From assembly GCA_019752555.1 (NCBI GenBank), contig JAIELY010000009.1:1-64000 (forward strand): a stretch of DNA of 64,000 nucleotides, in the 5' to 3' direction. Below the pieces are notes generated by a model, which was not told the origin of the DNA, searched no databases, and worked only from the letters and a program-made list of their open reading frames with translations. Below are positions 16,620 through 24,996 of the stretch, piece by piece (position 1 is the stretch's first letter; each line of letters begins with the position of its first letter). A program made the translations under genes and the position numbers. This DNA is from Rhabdochlamydiaceae bacterium (GTDB lineage: Bacteria; Chlamydiota; Chlamydiia; Chlamydiales; Rhabdochlamydiaceae).

Positions 16620-17864
16620 ATGTCAGCAATACCTGGAAATCAAACAGAAAAAAATTGGGCCTCTGCATTAGATAGAAACCGAATTAAAAACGACTCAGAA
16701 ATATTAGATTTATTTGAAAAGCTAAATTTCCAAGTCAAATTCGAAGCCTCATGTAAAGCCGCAAAACAACAAGGTGTTGGGCAACTGATGCGACGCAAAG
16801 TGCATTCGCTTAAGCGCTCAATTTATGTGGCTCCTAACAACGAAATTTATATTCTCTTCAATACTCGTGACGATCGCCTCATTGCGCATGGCGGTCAAAA
16901 AAAAGTAAAATTAGCACTAAATGTTAAAACAGGAAAACTGTGTGCTTACAAAGTTACACGAAACGTGCACGATCCAAAGGAAAAAAAAGCGCTCATAAAA
17001 GAATATCATCTTGGCCTATCACTCTCGGGCAGCTCATTTTGCAAGCCCATTGAAGGAACATTGAGAGTTGAAGAGGACAGAATCGCATACCTCGAAGAAT
17101 ACATGCCGTTTGGAGATTTGACTTGTTTGATGGATCAACCCATCGAGCAAAACGTCATTTCATCCCTTGCGCTGCAAATGGCTGAAACCTGCGCAGCCCT
17201 TCATGAGCAAGGATATGTCAGTCGCGACATTAAACCAGCAAACTATTTTATTGAGCGAATCGATCACGGTATTCCTAAAATTCGACTCGGTGATTTTGGT
17301 GAAGCTGTCGCTTTAAGAAAACAGTCATCTAAAAAACAAGAGCCCATGTGGACATACGGTTTTGTCGCTCCAGAATATATACGCGCTGCGCGGACAGAAA
17401 GATCCCAACGCAATGCCCCAGTAGCAGAAGGCACAACAGAAAAGCTAGATAGCTGGGCTTTAGGAATGAGCCTGCTGAGTGTCTTCAACAGAAATCTACA
17501 TGGATTTATCCAGTCGAATCCCGCTCTTAGCGCCTTTATCCATTCCGATGATCAGAATGGATTTACTGAAGAATTATTCAATGACTCTAGCTGGATACAA
17601 CAACCTGAAAACAAAAATACGCTTGAATATGTCATTTACAAATTACTTATTGTAGATCCAGCAAAAAGATGGACTCCCAGACGAGCAGCAGATTATTTAG
17701 CTTCGATTGAACTTGAATTTCCCTCTACTAGCGTCGAGACATTTCAAGAACCAGACCTTGAAACAGAAAGGTCTTACGACGATTCCTATCCCATTGCTTT
17801 TGATTTAGACGAATTAACAAAAGCAGCCCTTCAATTCGAAACTCTTATACAAACAGCTTCCTAA
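16620..17864 (+). CDS. Eukaryotic-like Ser/Thr protein kinase, possible secreted effector
   Basis: 414 residues with a full protein-kinase core: AYK (Lys111), KEYHL (Glu128), YVSRDIKPANYF (catalytic Asp203), LGDFGEAV (DFG Asp225), VAPEYIRA (APE) and DSWALGMSLL. The usual HRD is SRD, a change seen in some active kinases. The glycine loop is reduced to HGGQKKVKLA. There is no signal peptide, membrane segment or PASTA domain, so it is not a PknB-type sensor; a cytoplasmic or type III secreted kinase is inferred. About 90 residues precede the kinase core and about 70 follow it, unassigned. It has its own promoter and converges on the next gene with a 16-base gap. Confidence 0.85.
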   Translation: MSAIPGNQTEKNWASALDRNRIKNDSEILDLFEKLNFQVKFEASCKAAKQQGVGQLMRRKVHSLKRSIYVAPNNEIYILFNTRDDRLIAHGGQKKVKLALNVKTGKLCAYKVTRNVHDPKEKKALIKEYHLGLSLSGSSFCKPIEGTLRVEEDRIAYLEEYMPFGDLTCLMDQPIEQNVISSLALQMAETCAALHEQGYVSRDIKPANYFIERIDHGIPKIRLGDFGEAVALRKQSSKKQEPMWTYGFVAPEYIRAARTERSQRNAPVAEGTTEKLDSWALGMSLLSVFNRNLHGFIQSNPALSAFIHSDDQNGFTEELFNDSSWIQQPENKNTLEYVIYKLLIVDPAKRWTPRRAADYLASIELEFPSTSVETFQEPDLETERSYDDSYPIAFDLDELTKAALQFETLIQTAS

Positions 17865-17880
17865 TGATAAGCAATTAAAG

Positions 17881-18969
17881 CTACCCCGATTTGCCCACTA
17901 ACCGATTGTTTTTCCTGACCATCCAAAATAAAGCGCCCATTCCTAAGACATTCAACCCCGTTGCAATGCCTAAGTACAAAAACATCTTATTGCTCTTTTT
18001 GCTAAGGAGCATAAGCCTCTGACGCACCATTTTTTCAAAAGGGGTTTTGCTCTCATGCCAAGACCCCGAATAAAGATGACGCGCATAGAGCGCTAAGGAA
18101 TCATCTGGAGCATCAAAATAATACGCAGGAAACACAATGTCGCGGTTGTCTCCCTGATTTCCCATTTGTTTGACAGACTCTCCAAACAACCAAAATGTCC
18201 GGTGCAGCACCCGGTTGAGCATCGCATCCACATCTGTTCCCGGATAATCGCGACCGATCTGATCCCACTGATCCGCTAACATCTGCATACAGCGATTTAA
18301 AATAGGATGTCTTGCGCGCACTCCTATCAAATTATTCGTCGGGAAAATGCAAGAGGGTAGACTGCTCATATATGGCATGTCGATTCCACAATAAAAATCG
18401 TACGCGCGGTTGATCTCATCAAACGCCTTAAAACACTTCACATCGTGATCGACATAGAGTCCTCCTTCCTGGTAGAGGATCTCATACCTTAAGACATCCG
18501 ACTTCTCGCCATAATTATCGCTTTTCTCATAGCAATCGCGCAATTTGAGAAACTCAAGGTCCTTAATTAAACACGTTTGCATCCCAGGACACGGCGTTGG
18601 ACGCTGCCGATCGGTCCAAAATTTAAACGTCCAGTCAGGATGCTTTGCCATCCATCCCCGCACATTCTCTACCGACTCCCTGGGAAAGGGGCGAGGCCCA
18701 ATCCATATAAAGTGCACCACTTTAGGAACCCGTGCCTCAGCGCTATCTGCAGCAATTAACCCTTTACGGCTCTCATAAATGCCTTTAAAAATCCCCAGAT
18801 GCTCTAAATCATCACGCGTCTGCACATACTCCCAAGAAGAGGATCCCTTGCCGCTTAAACACTCAAAATCATCAGATAAAGGTTTCTTTACTTCCCTTTT
18901 TTTTCCGCAGGCGGTCAATAAAGAAGAGATCAGCAGACACAAGAGGATGGATTTGAAAAATTGGACCAT
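17881..18969 (-). CDS. Lipoprotein glycosyltransferase with DXD motif and C-terminal membrane segment
   Basis: 362 residues. The N-terminus is a lipoprotein signal with LTAC at 18-21, so Cys21 should be lipidated outside the cytoplasm. The body (about 82-290) matches the DXD sugar-binding glycosyltransferase family (OCH1/large clostridial toxin type): VPKVVHFIWIG, a Trp-rich segment, KSDVLRYEILYQEGG and YVDHDV with the metal-binding DxD at 174-176. A second hydrophobic segment lies at about 334-354 with a basic tail. AAGG precedes the ATG. A nucleotide-sugar enzyme anchored outside the cytosol is odd, because bacteria do not normally have such donors there. It is transcribed towards the kinase gene. 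Confidence 0.8.
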   Translation of the reverse strand: MVQFFKSILLCLLISSLLTACGKKREVKKPLSDDFECLSGKGSSSWEYVQTRDDLEHLGIFKGIYESRKGLIAADSAEARVPKVVHFIWIGPRPFPRESVENVRGWMAKHPDWTFKFWTDRQRPTPCPGMQTCLIKDLEFLKLRDCYEKSDNYGEKSDVLRYEILYQEGGLYVDHDVKCFKAFDEINRAYDFYCGIDMPYMSSLPSCIFPTNNLIGVRARHPILNRCMQMLADQWDQIGRDYPGTDVDAMLNRVLHRTFWLFGESVKQMGNQGDNRDIVFPAYYFDAPDDSLALYARHLYSGSWHESKTPFEKMVRQRLMLLSKKSNKMFLYLGIATGLNVLGMGALFWMVRKNNRLVGKSG

Positions 18970-19130
18970 AAGAGCCTTACAGCTTGAAGTTTATTTGGTT
19001 TCAAATCGTATCTTTAGCGCACGATTCCCGTCAACAAACAGCTACTCTTCCACCCCCTTCAATAAAAAAACACTTGATTTTGAGGATGCTTACGTCTAAT
19101 CTCCCCAATTTACAGATAAAAGGACAGTTA

Positions 19131-21701
19131 ATGGGTAAAGCGCTCATCGTCGTCGAGTCGCCAGCAAAGATTAAAACCCTAAAGAAATTTTTAGGCTCGA
19201 ATTACATCTTCGAGTCATCGTTAGGCCATATCCGCGATCTGCCTAAAAAAGGCTTCGGGATCGACGTCGAAAATGATTTTGAACCTCAATATGCGCTGCT
19301 TCCCGATAAAAAAGAGGTCGTTGACCGCCTACAAAAAGCTGCAAAATCGGTCGATATCGTCTATCTCTCTCCCGACCCTGACCGAGAAGGGGAGGCTATC
19401 GCTTGGCACATCGCCGCAATCCTTCCCAAAGGCACCAAATTTAAACGGGTCACCTTTAATTCGATCACCAAAGAAGCTGTTCTCGACGCATTGCAACATC
19501 CAAGAGCCATCGATCAGTCCTTAGTCGACGCCCAGCAAGCGCGGCGCATGCTCGATAGGATCGTGGGCTATAAAATCTCTCCTATTTTGACTCGCAGGGT
19601 GCAAGGAGCACGCGACGGCGGGCTTTCTGCAGGAAGAGTCCAGTCTGTCGCTTTAAAGATGGTTGTCGACCGGGAAAAGGAGATCGATGCCTTTGTGCCC
19701 ATCGAATACTGGAACATTGGAAGCATGCTCCAGGCAGACAAGAAACATCAGCCCTTCTTTGCCACTCTTCATTCGATCGACGGCAAACGAGTAGAAAAAG
19801 AACTGATCCCCGGAAAAGACATCACTACTGTCCCCGATGAAAAAACAGCGCACACCGTCGTCTCGAAGCTGCAAAACGCTGTATACACCGTCGAAAATGT
19901 CGAAAAAAAAGAGAAAAAACGCAATCCGGTAGCCCCCTTTATCACATCGACACTGCAACAAGAAGCCAGCCGTCATTATGGATTTTCTGCCTCGCGCACC
20001 ATGAATATCGCTCAAGGCCTCTACGAAGGGATTGATCTCGGTAACGAGGGCGCAGAAGGTTTGATTACCTATATGCGTACCGATTCTGTACGCATCGCCC
20101 CTGAAGCGATCGATGCCGCGCGCGGCTACATCGCCAAACAATACGGTAAAGAATACCTTCCTTCAGAAGGGCGTCAATACTCTTCGAAAAAAAGCGCTCA
20201 AGACGCTCACGAAGCCATCCGTCCCACCAACCTCCAGCACTCTCCAGAAGAACTTCAGCGCTACCTCACTGTCGACCAGTTCAAACTCTATCAACTCATC
20301 TGGCGCAGATTTCTAGCTTCTCAAATGACCCCTGCCATTTATGACACCGTCTCATGCGATATTGGCACTGATAAAGGCATCCTCTTGCGCGCCACAGGCT
20401 CGATCATCAAATTCAAAGGCTTTCTTGCCGTCTACGAAGAAAAACAAGACAGAGCTCATACCGAAGAAAAAGAAGATCAAGACAAAATCCTGCCCCCCTT
20501 ACAAGCCGGACAAAAGCTCCAGCTCCTCGAGGTGGAATCGATCCAAGCCTTCACACGCCCTCCACCGCGCTTTACAGAGGCCTCCCTTGTCAAAGAACTC
20601 GAAAAATCTGGCATCGGAAGACCATCGACTTACGCCACGATCATGAACAAGATCCAAAGCCGCGACTACACCGAAAAAGAAAAAGGCACACTCAAGCCCA
20701 CAGAGCTTGGTAAAGTCATCGCTCAGATGCTCGAAGACAACTTTAAGATGATCATGGATATCGGCTTTACCGCCGCCATGGAAGATGACCTCGAGAATAT
20801 CGCCGAAAACCACAAAGAGTGGAAAGCCCTGATCCGCGACTTTTGGGATAAATTCATTCCAACCGTTGAAACCGCCGAAAAAGAAGCCCACGTGCCACGC
20901 GTCTTAACAGACATCGACTGCCCCGACTGCGGCCACAAGCTCCAAAAGATCTGGTCCCGCAAAAAATACTTCTACGGCTGCTCCAACTATCCTGAATGTA
21001 AGTTCACAGCTCCTCTAGAATCGCTCAATTTCGATCGTTCCGAATACGACCCGTCATTCGACTGGGAGCAAAACTGTCCTAAATGCGGCAGCAAAATGCA
21101 AATGCGCTTCGGCAAATTCGGCCCCTTCCTCGGCTGCACCAAATACCCCGAATGCAAAGGGATCGTCAACATCCCCAAAAAAGATGAAATCCCCGCTAAA
21201 GACATGCCGACCTGTCCCGCCCACGGTTGCGATGGCAAGATGGTCCAACGCAGATCCCGCTTCGGCAAACCCTTCTTCTCCTGCTCTAATTATCCCGACT
21301 GCGACGTCATCGTCAACGACCTCGACGACCTCGACGAAAAATACCCCGACCACCCCAAAACCCCTTACGTCAAAAAACAAAAAAAATGGGGTAAAAAAGG
21401 CGCCAAAACTAAAGAGCCCGCTGCCGACAAAAAAGCACCTAAGAAAAAAGCTTCGAAAAAAACAGCCAAAAAGCAACCCGCACTCACCCTCTCAGCCGCT
21501 CTTCAAGCTGTCACAGGAGAAAAAGAGCTCTCACGCCCTGAGGTTGTTAAAAAAGTCTGGGAATACATCAAAGAACACGGCTGCCAAGACCAAAAGAACA
21601 AACGCCTCATCGTCCCCGACGCCAAGCTTGCCAAAATCATCGGCAAAGACCCCATCGACATGATGAAGCTCGCCGGCCACCTCGGCAAACACCTCAGCTG
21701 A
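19131..21701 (+). CDS. topA: DNA topoisomerase I fused to a SWIB domain
   Basis: Relaxes negative supercoils. 856 residues from the ATG at 19131 (AGGA upstream; the frame opens earlier at 18984 but MGKALIVVESPAKI is the family start). It has the Toprim domain (ALIVVESPAKI, SPDPDREGEAIAWH), the active-site Tyr314 in ITYMRTDS, and three C-terminal four-Cys zinc ribbons (CPDCG...CSNYPEC, CPKCG...CTKYPEC, CPAHGC...CSNYPDC). A Lys-rich linker follows and then a SWIB/MDM2-like domain at about 785-856. TopA-SWIB fusion is characteristic of Chlamydiae; SWIB is otherwise a eukaryotic chromatin-remodelling module. Confidence 0.96.
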   Translation: MGKALIVVESPAKIKTLKKFLGSNYIFESSLGHIRDLPKKGFGIDVENDFEPQYALLPDKKEVVDRLQKAAKSVDIVYLSPDPDREGEAIAWHIAAILPKGTKFKRVTFNSITKEAVLDALQHPRAIDQSLVDAQQARRMLDRIVGYKISPILTRRVQGARDGGLSAGRVQSVALKMVVDREKEIDAFVPIEYWNIGSMLQADKKHQPFFATLHSIDGKRVEKELIPGKDITTVPDEKTAHTVVSKLQNAVYTVENVEKKEKKRNPVAPFITSTLQQEASRHYGFSASRTMNIAQGLYEGIDLGNEGAEGLITYMRTDSVRIAPEAIDAARGYIAKQYGKEYLPSEGRQYSSKKSAQDAHEAIRPTNLQHSPEELQRYLTVDQFKLYQLIWRRFLASQMTPAIYDTVSCDIGTDKGILLRATGSIIKFKGFLAVYEEKQDRAHTEEKEDQDKILPPLQAGQKLQLLEVESIQAFTRPPPRFTEASLVKELEKSGIGRPSTYATIMNKIQSRDYTEKEKGTLKPTELGKVIAQMLEDNFKMIMDIGFTAAMEDDLENIAENHKEWKALIRDFWDKFIPTVETAEKEAHVPRVLTDIDCPDCGHKLQKIWSRKKYFYGCSNYPECKFTAPLESLNFDRSEYDPSFDWEQNCPKCGSKMQMRFGKFGPFLGCTKYPECKGIVNIPKKDEIPAKDMPTCPAHGCDGKMVQRRSRFGKPFFSCSNYPDCDVIVNDLDDLDEKYPDHPKTPYVKKQKKWGKKGAKTKEPAADKKAPKKKASKKTAKKQPALTLSAALQAVTGEKELSRPEVVKKVWEYIKEHGCQDQKNKRLIVPDAKLAKIIGKDPIDMMKLAGHLGKHLS

Positions 21702-21728
21702 ACCATTAATTTTTTTAGAGACATCATT

Positions 21729-22505
21729 ATGCAAAAGTTCAATCGATTTTTTCTCATCCTCGCTCCTATTTTCTTATTTTTCCCCGCTATTCTTTCTTTT
21801 GCTAATGAGAGCGTCTCCACAGCATATATTCTAACCATGCCGAAGGGAGGAACGAATCTACTTGTCAAAGCTCTTCGTTTGTTAACTCATCAAGAATACT
21901 CTTTGGGCGGCACTCAAAAAATCAATCACCTGAACGTGACATTTGACCATTTGTGGCCACAGTACCAATCGACTATCAATGAACCAAGCTCACTAAAAAT
22001 CATATTCTTCAGAGACCCTCGAGACATGATTATCTCCCAAATGTTTTGGATAGAACAAGTTAATAACTGGGCAAGCGGGCTCCTGCCTCAAAAAATGGTC
22101 GATGATTTTCAACGTTTATCCACCGACGAAAAAATTCATTATCTCATCAATCTCCCTGATATCAATTGCGGAGCTAACTATTTTGCACATCTTATTGCAG
22201 CCAATTTAACTAACCCTAGTGTTGTTGCTTTTCGCTTTGAAGATATGGTAGGTCCACTAGGAGGAGGCTCAGCTGCAAAACAAGATGAATCTATCTGCAT
22301 CCTTGCAGATCTTCTAGGGTACACACTCACCCCATCTTCACTGAACGCGCTTTGCACACAGCTATTTGGAAACACGCCTACTTTTCGAGAAGGAAAAATT
22401 GGATCGTGGAAAAACTATTTTACTGAAGAACATAAAAGCGCATTCAAAGAAAAAATGGGAAAAGAACTCATTCTTTTAGGCTATGAAGAAGATAACGCCT
22501 GGTGA
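21729..22505 (+). CDS. Exported sulfotransferase-like protein (paralogue 1)
   Basis: 258 residues. Residues 1-26 look like a Sec signal peptide (hydrophobic FFLILAPIFLFFPAILSFA). The rest has the PAPS-dependent sulfotransferase layout: 5'-phosphosulfate loop MPKGGTNLL at 37-45, a His in TFDHLWP (74), the 3'-phosphate motif FFRDPRDMIISQ (Arg95, Ser103), and near the end FREGKIGSWKNYF, like the conserved RKGxxGDWKNxFT block. It should transfer sulfate to a hydroxyl or amine of a glycan or similar acceptor. It shares MVGPLGGG and the C-terminal LGYEEDN.W with the gene at 31612-32463. The signal is unexpected because PAPS is made in the cytosol. Its 3' end overlaps the convergent methyltransferase gene by 25 bases. 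Confidence 0.78.
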   Translation: MQKFNRFFLILAPIFLFFPAILSFANESVSTAYILTMPKGGTNLLVKALRLLTHQEYSLGGTQKINHLNVTFDHLWPQYQSTINEPSSLKIIFFRDPRDMIISQMFWIEQVNNWASGLLPQKMVDDFQRLSTDEKIHYLINLPDINCGANYFAHLIAANLTNPSVVAFRFEDMVGPLGGGSAAKQDESICILADLLGYTLTPSSLNALCTQLFGNTPTFREGKIGSWKNYFTEEHKSAFKEKMGKELILLGYEEDNAW

Positions 22506-23398
22506 GGCGCAAAAAGAAAATCTGTGCAAATTTGTGTTGGATCTATTTTTCCACGCTCGATCGCCTCAACAAGATCGAGATGATGCCCGATAGGGTGATA
22601 TCCATGATCTGCAAATAACGCAACAAACTCCTTAAAACTTCTACTTTTCTGAGCAAGCAGGATCCCATTAAACTCAATATAGATTTTATGTAAGCGCTTT
22701 TCATTGAGCGTATTTTTTGCACCTTCAAGCAGTTCAAATTCATTTGCCTCGATATCAATCTTCACAAAATCAAAATACTCGACTGAGTGCTCTTCCATAA
22801 AATGATCTAAGGTAATCGCTGGAACTTCAATCGTCTTACCTTGAATATGCGCAAATTGTGTTAAACTGCCCGCGCCCCAATTATTTCCATCATGCGTATA
22901 AAATTGCAGCTGCCCTACGCAGTTGCTTATCGCAACATTATGTGTACGAATCGTACTTGCAAAAGAATTCAGCCCGCAGTTTCTTAAGAAACTGTTGTAA
23001 ATCACAGGATCCGCTTCAATGCCATGGACAAAGCCGGTTTTTCCTACTTTTTTTGCTAGATGTAAAGAATAGAAGCCCACATTCGCTCCGATATCTAAAC
23101 AACGCATTCCCGGCTCCACATAAGAGAGCACATTATTCAGACTCCGCATATCGAAGGCATTAAAGTAGATTAGCCTCTGGAGCATGTCTTTAAAATTCAC
23201 ATCAAAACGAATCCCATTGCATTCAGCAACGGTCTGTTTCGAAGAAAGCCGTGTCAAACGCTTCACAATCGCAATTTTTCTTTCCACCGGAAGAGTGCGC
23301 AACAGCTTCTGAAGAAGCGCTGAACGGTCTACGCAAAAGGTTGCAGCAGAAAGAACAGGAGTCAAAAGCTGTTTAATTGTAGGATTCATAAGGCTCAT
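22481..23398 (-). CDS. FkbM-family SAM-dependent methyltransferase
   Basis: About 305 residues. Central SAM-binding signature RCLDIGANVGFYSLHLAKKV, then HGIEADP, and the FkbM hallmark FDFVKIDIEANEFELLEGA. FkbM enzymes O-methylate sugars or polyketides, so glycan decoration is the likely role here. No clear signal peptide: the N-terminus MSLMNPTIKQLL is only mildly hydrophobic, unlike the relative at 44497. The start is uncertain: the frame opens at 23434 inside the upstream GNAT gene, but ATGs at 23398 and 23389 follow that stop; neither has a strong Shine-Dalgarno. It lies just downstream of the GNAT gene and probably forms a unit with it. Confidence 0.82.
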   Translation of the reverse strand: MSLMNPTIKQLLTPVLSAATFCVDRSALLQKLLRTLPVERKIAIVKRLTRLSSKQTVAECNGIRFDVNFKDMLQRLIYFNAFDMRSLNNVLSYVEPGMRCLDIGANVGFYSLHLAKKVGKTGFVHGIEADPVIYNSFLRNCGLNSFASTIRTHNVAISNCVGQLQFYTHDGNNWGAGSLTQFAHIQGKTIEVPAITLDHFMEEHSVEYFDFVKIDIEANEFELLEGAKNTLNEKRLHKIYIEFNGILLAQKSRSFKEFVALFADHGYHPIGHHLDLVEAIERGKIDPTQICTDFLFAPHQALSSS

Positions 23399-23409
23399 AC
23401 TTATTGTAT

Positions 23410-23964
23410 TTAGGAATTGATTTTGCCCGCCCACTTTGCTCTTGTCAACCGATAAAGCACTCTTAAACTCAATGGATGTCCAGGCGGAAGTTTGGGATGA
23501 TCAAAATCCTCATTAGGATCGCACTCCATTCCCAATCGTTCCATCACATGGTGGGACCGAATATTTCTCTTTGTGGCCATAGCCACAATTTCTTCAAACT
23601 GCAGTTTTTCAAAACCATAGCGCAAAGCAGCTCTCGCAGCTTCCGTAGCATATCCTTTTCCCCAATGCGCCGAAGCCAATCTCCATCCCACATCAATACA
23701 AGGCGCAAATGGCATCTCTAAATTCCAATAATTCAAACCTACATAGCCAATAAATTCCGCGATCTCAGGCACCTCAACAGCCCAAAAGCCATATCCCCTT
23801 GCGGCAAGTTCCTTTTGAATCTTCTCGGCAAATGCATCGCTCTCTTCCCTTGAAAGTAGATGCGGAAAAAATTCCATTACCTTTGGGTCCGCATTAATGC
23901 GCGCAAAGGCTTCTAAATCAGACTCTCTCCAGGAGCGTAAAATTAATCGTTCCGTCTTCAACAT
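23410..23964 (-). CDS. GNAT-family N-acetyltransferase (RimJ/RimL type)
   Basis: 184 residues starting MLKTERLILRSWRESDLEAF, the typical opening of RimJ/RimL-like acetyltransferases, with the acetyl-CoA-binding motif WGKGYATEAARAAL and the later block ATKRNIRSHHVMERLGM. The substrate cannot be told from sequence: ribosomal proteins, small molecules and amino sugars are all known for this group. Its position at the edge of a glycan cluster permits a role in sugar acetylation, but that is only context. It is cytoplasmic, with no signal. Confidence 0.88.
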   Translation of the reverse strand: MLKTERLILRSWRESDLEAFARINADPKVMEFFPHLLSREESDAFAEKIQKELAARGYGFWAVEVPEIAEFIGYVGLNYWNLEMPFAPCIDVGWRLASAHWGKGYATEAARAALRYGFEKLQFEEIVAMATKRNIRSHHVMERLGMECDPNEDFDHPKLPPGHPLSLRVLYRLTRAKWAGKINS

Positions 23965-24060
23965 GGCTCTCTTTTCCTTAAGTCAAGCACCAGTCTAAAA
24001 GACTGTTTTATTAATTCACAATTGTTGGTATATGATCTTGAACAAATTAGAGAATAGCCT

Positions 24061-24996
24061 GTGGAATCGTTTCAACCGCATCTCACCGTCGTTAGTCCTG
24101 TGTACCACGCTGAATCCCTCCTGGACGAGCTGATCGAACGACTGACTCAATCTCTTGGCTCACTCACAGAACACTACGAAATTATCTTAGTCGAAGATGG
24201 CGGAAAGGATGGCAGCTGGAAAAAAATTGAACAACACTGTCTAAAAAACCCAAAAATTCAAGGCATTCAGCTCAGCCGCAATTTTGGACAGCATGCAGCA
24301 ATTACAGCTGGTCTTGAAGCCGCACAAGGGGAATGGATCATTGTCATGGATTGTGATCTTCAAGACCAACCAGAAGAGATCCCGGCACTCTACCAGAAAG
24401 CACAAGAAGGAAATGAAATTGTTTTAGCTAGCCGTATCCAAAGACAAGATCAAAAACACATCCAATACCTCTCTAAACTCTTTTACCGTTTCCTCTCTTG
24501 TTTAAGTGAAACATCCTATGACAGCACAATCGCAAACTTTGGTATCTATCATCGCACTGTCATCAATCCCATGCTCCAGCTCCAAAACAGCCTACGTTAT
24601 TTCCCCTCAATGGTTAATTGGGTCGGATTTCAAAAGACAACGCTTGCCGTCGAACATGCTGAACGCCCAAACAGAAAGAGCTCTTATACTTTAAGAAAAA
24701 AATTCCGCCTCGCCTTTGACATCTTACTCTCTTATAGCGACAAACCTTTAAGGCTTATTGTCGCATTCGGAGCTTCTGTTTCCGTGCTAGCCTTTTCCCT
24801 TGCTGTTTACATCGTCTATCGCTTTCTCCAAGGAAAAATCTTCGTGCTCGGCTATGCGAGTCTTGCCATTTCAATCGCTTTTTTTTCAGGCGTGATCATC
24901 TCCGTTTTAGGCATCCTAGGATTATATATCGGTAAAATCTTTGAAAGCTCCAATTCCAAACCGGCATTTTTGATCAGGAAAAAAATCAATGGATAG
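24061..24996 (+). CDS. GT2 polyprenyl-phosphate glycosyltransferase with two C-terminal membrane segments
   Basis: 311 residues from a GTG start. The N-terminal GT-A domain shows LTVVSPVYHAESLL, EIILVEDGGKDGS and the metal-binding VMDCDLQDQPE, the signature of dolichol/undecaprenyl-phosphate sugar transferases (DPM1, ArnC, GtrB). Two hydrophobic segments at about 230-252 and 266-290 anchor it in the inner membrane. It likely loads a sugar onto undecaprenyl phosphate as the donor for a periplasmic GT-C enzyme; the polytopic protein at 26956 is a candidate partner. It overlaps the aminotransferase gene by 8 bases. Confidence 0.88.
   Translation: MESFQPHLTVVSPVYHAESLLDELIERLTQSLGSLTEHYEIILVEDGGKDGSWKKIEQHCLKNPKIQGIQLSRNFGQHAAITAGLEAAQGEWIIVMDCDLQDQPEEIPALYQKAQEGNEIVLASRIQRQDQKHIQYLSKLFYRFLSCLSETSYDSTIANFGIYHRTVINPMLQLQNSLRYFPSMVNWVGFQKTTLAVEHAERPNRKSSYTLRKKFRLAFDILLSYSDKPLRLIVAFGASVSVLAFSLAVYIVYRFLQGKIFVLGYASLAISIAFFSGVIISVLGILGLYIGKIFESSNSKPAFLIRKKING

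Noticed and set aside
18984-19130. Extended topA N-terminus from 18984
   Set aside because: The added 49 residues are not TopA-like, and the ATG at 19131 gives the canonical start with AGGA upstream.
20499-21476. Minus-strand open frames inside topA (for example 20499-20891 and 21054-21476)
   Set aside because: Low-complexity translations (Phe/Gly/Val-rich) caused by GC-rich codon bias of topA; no start signals.
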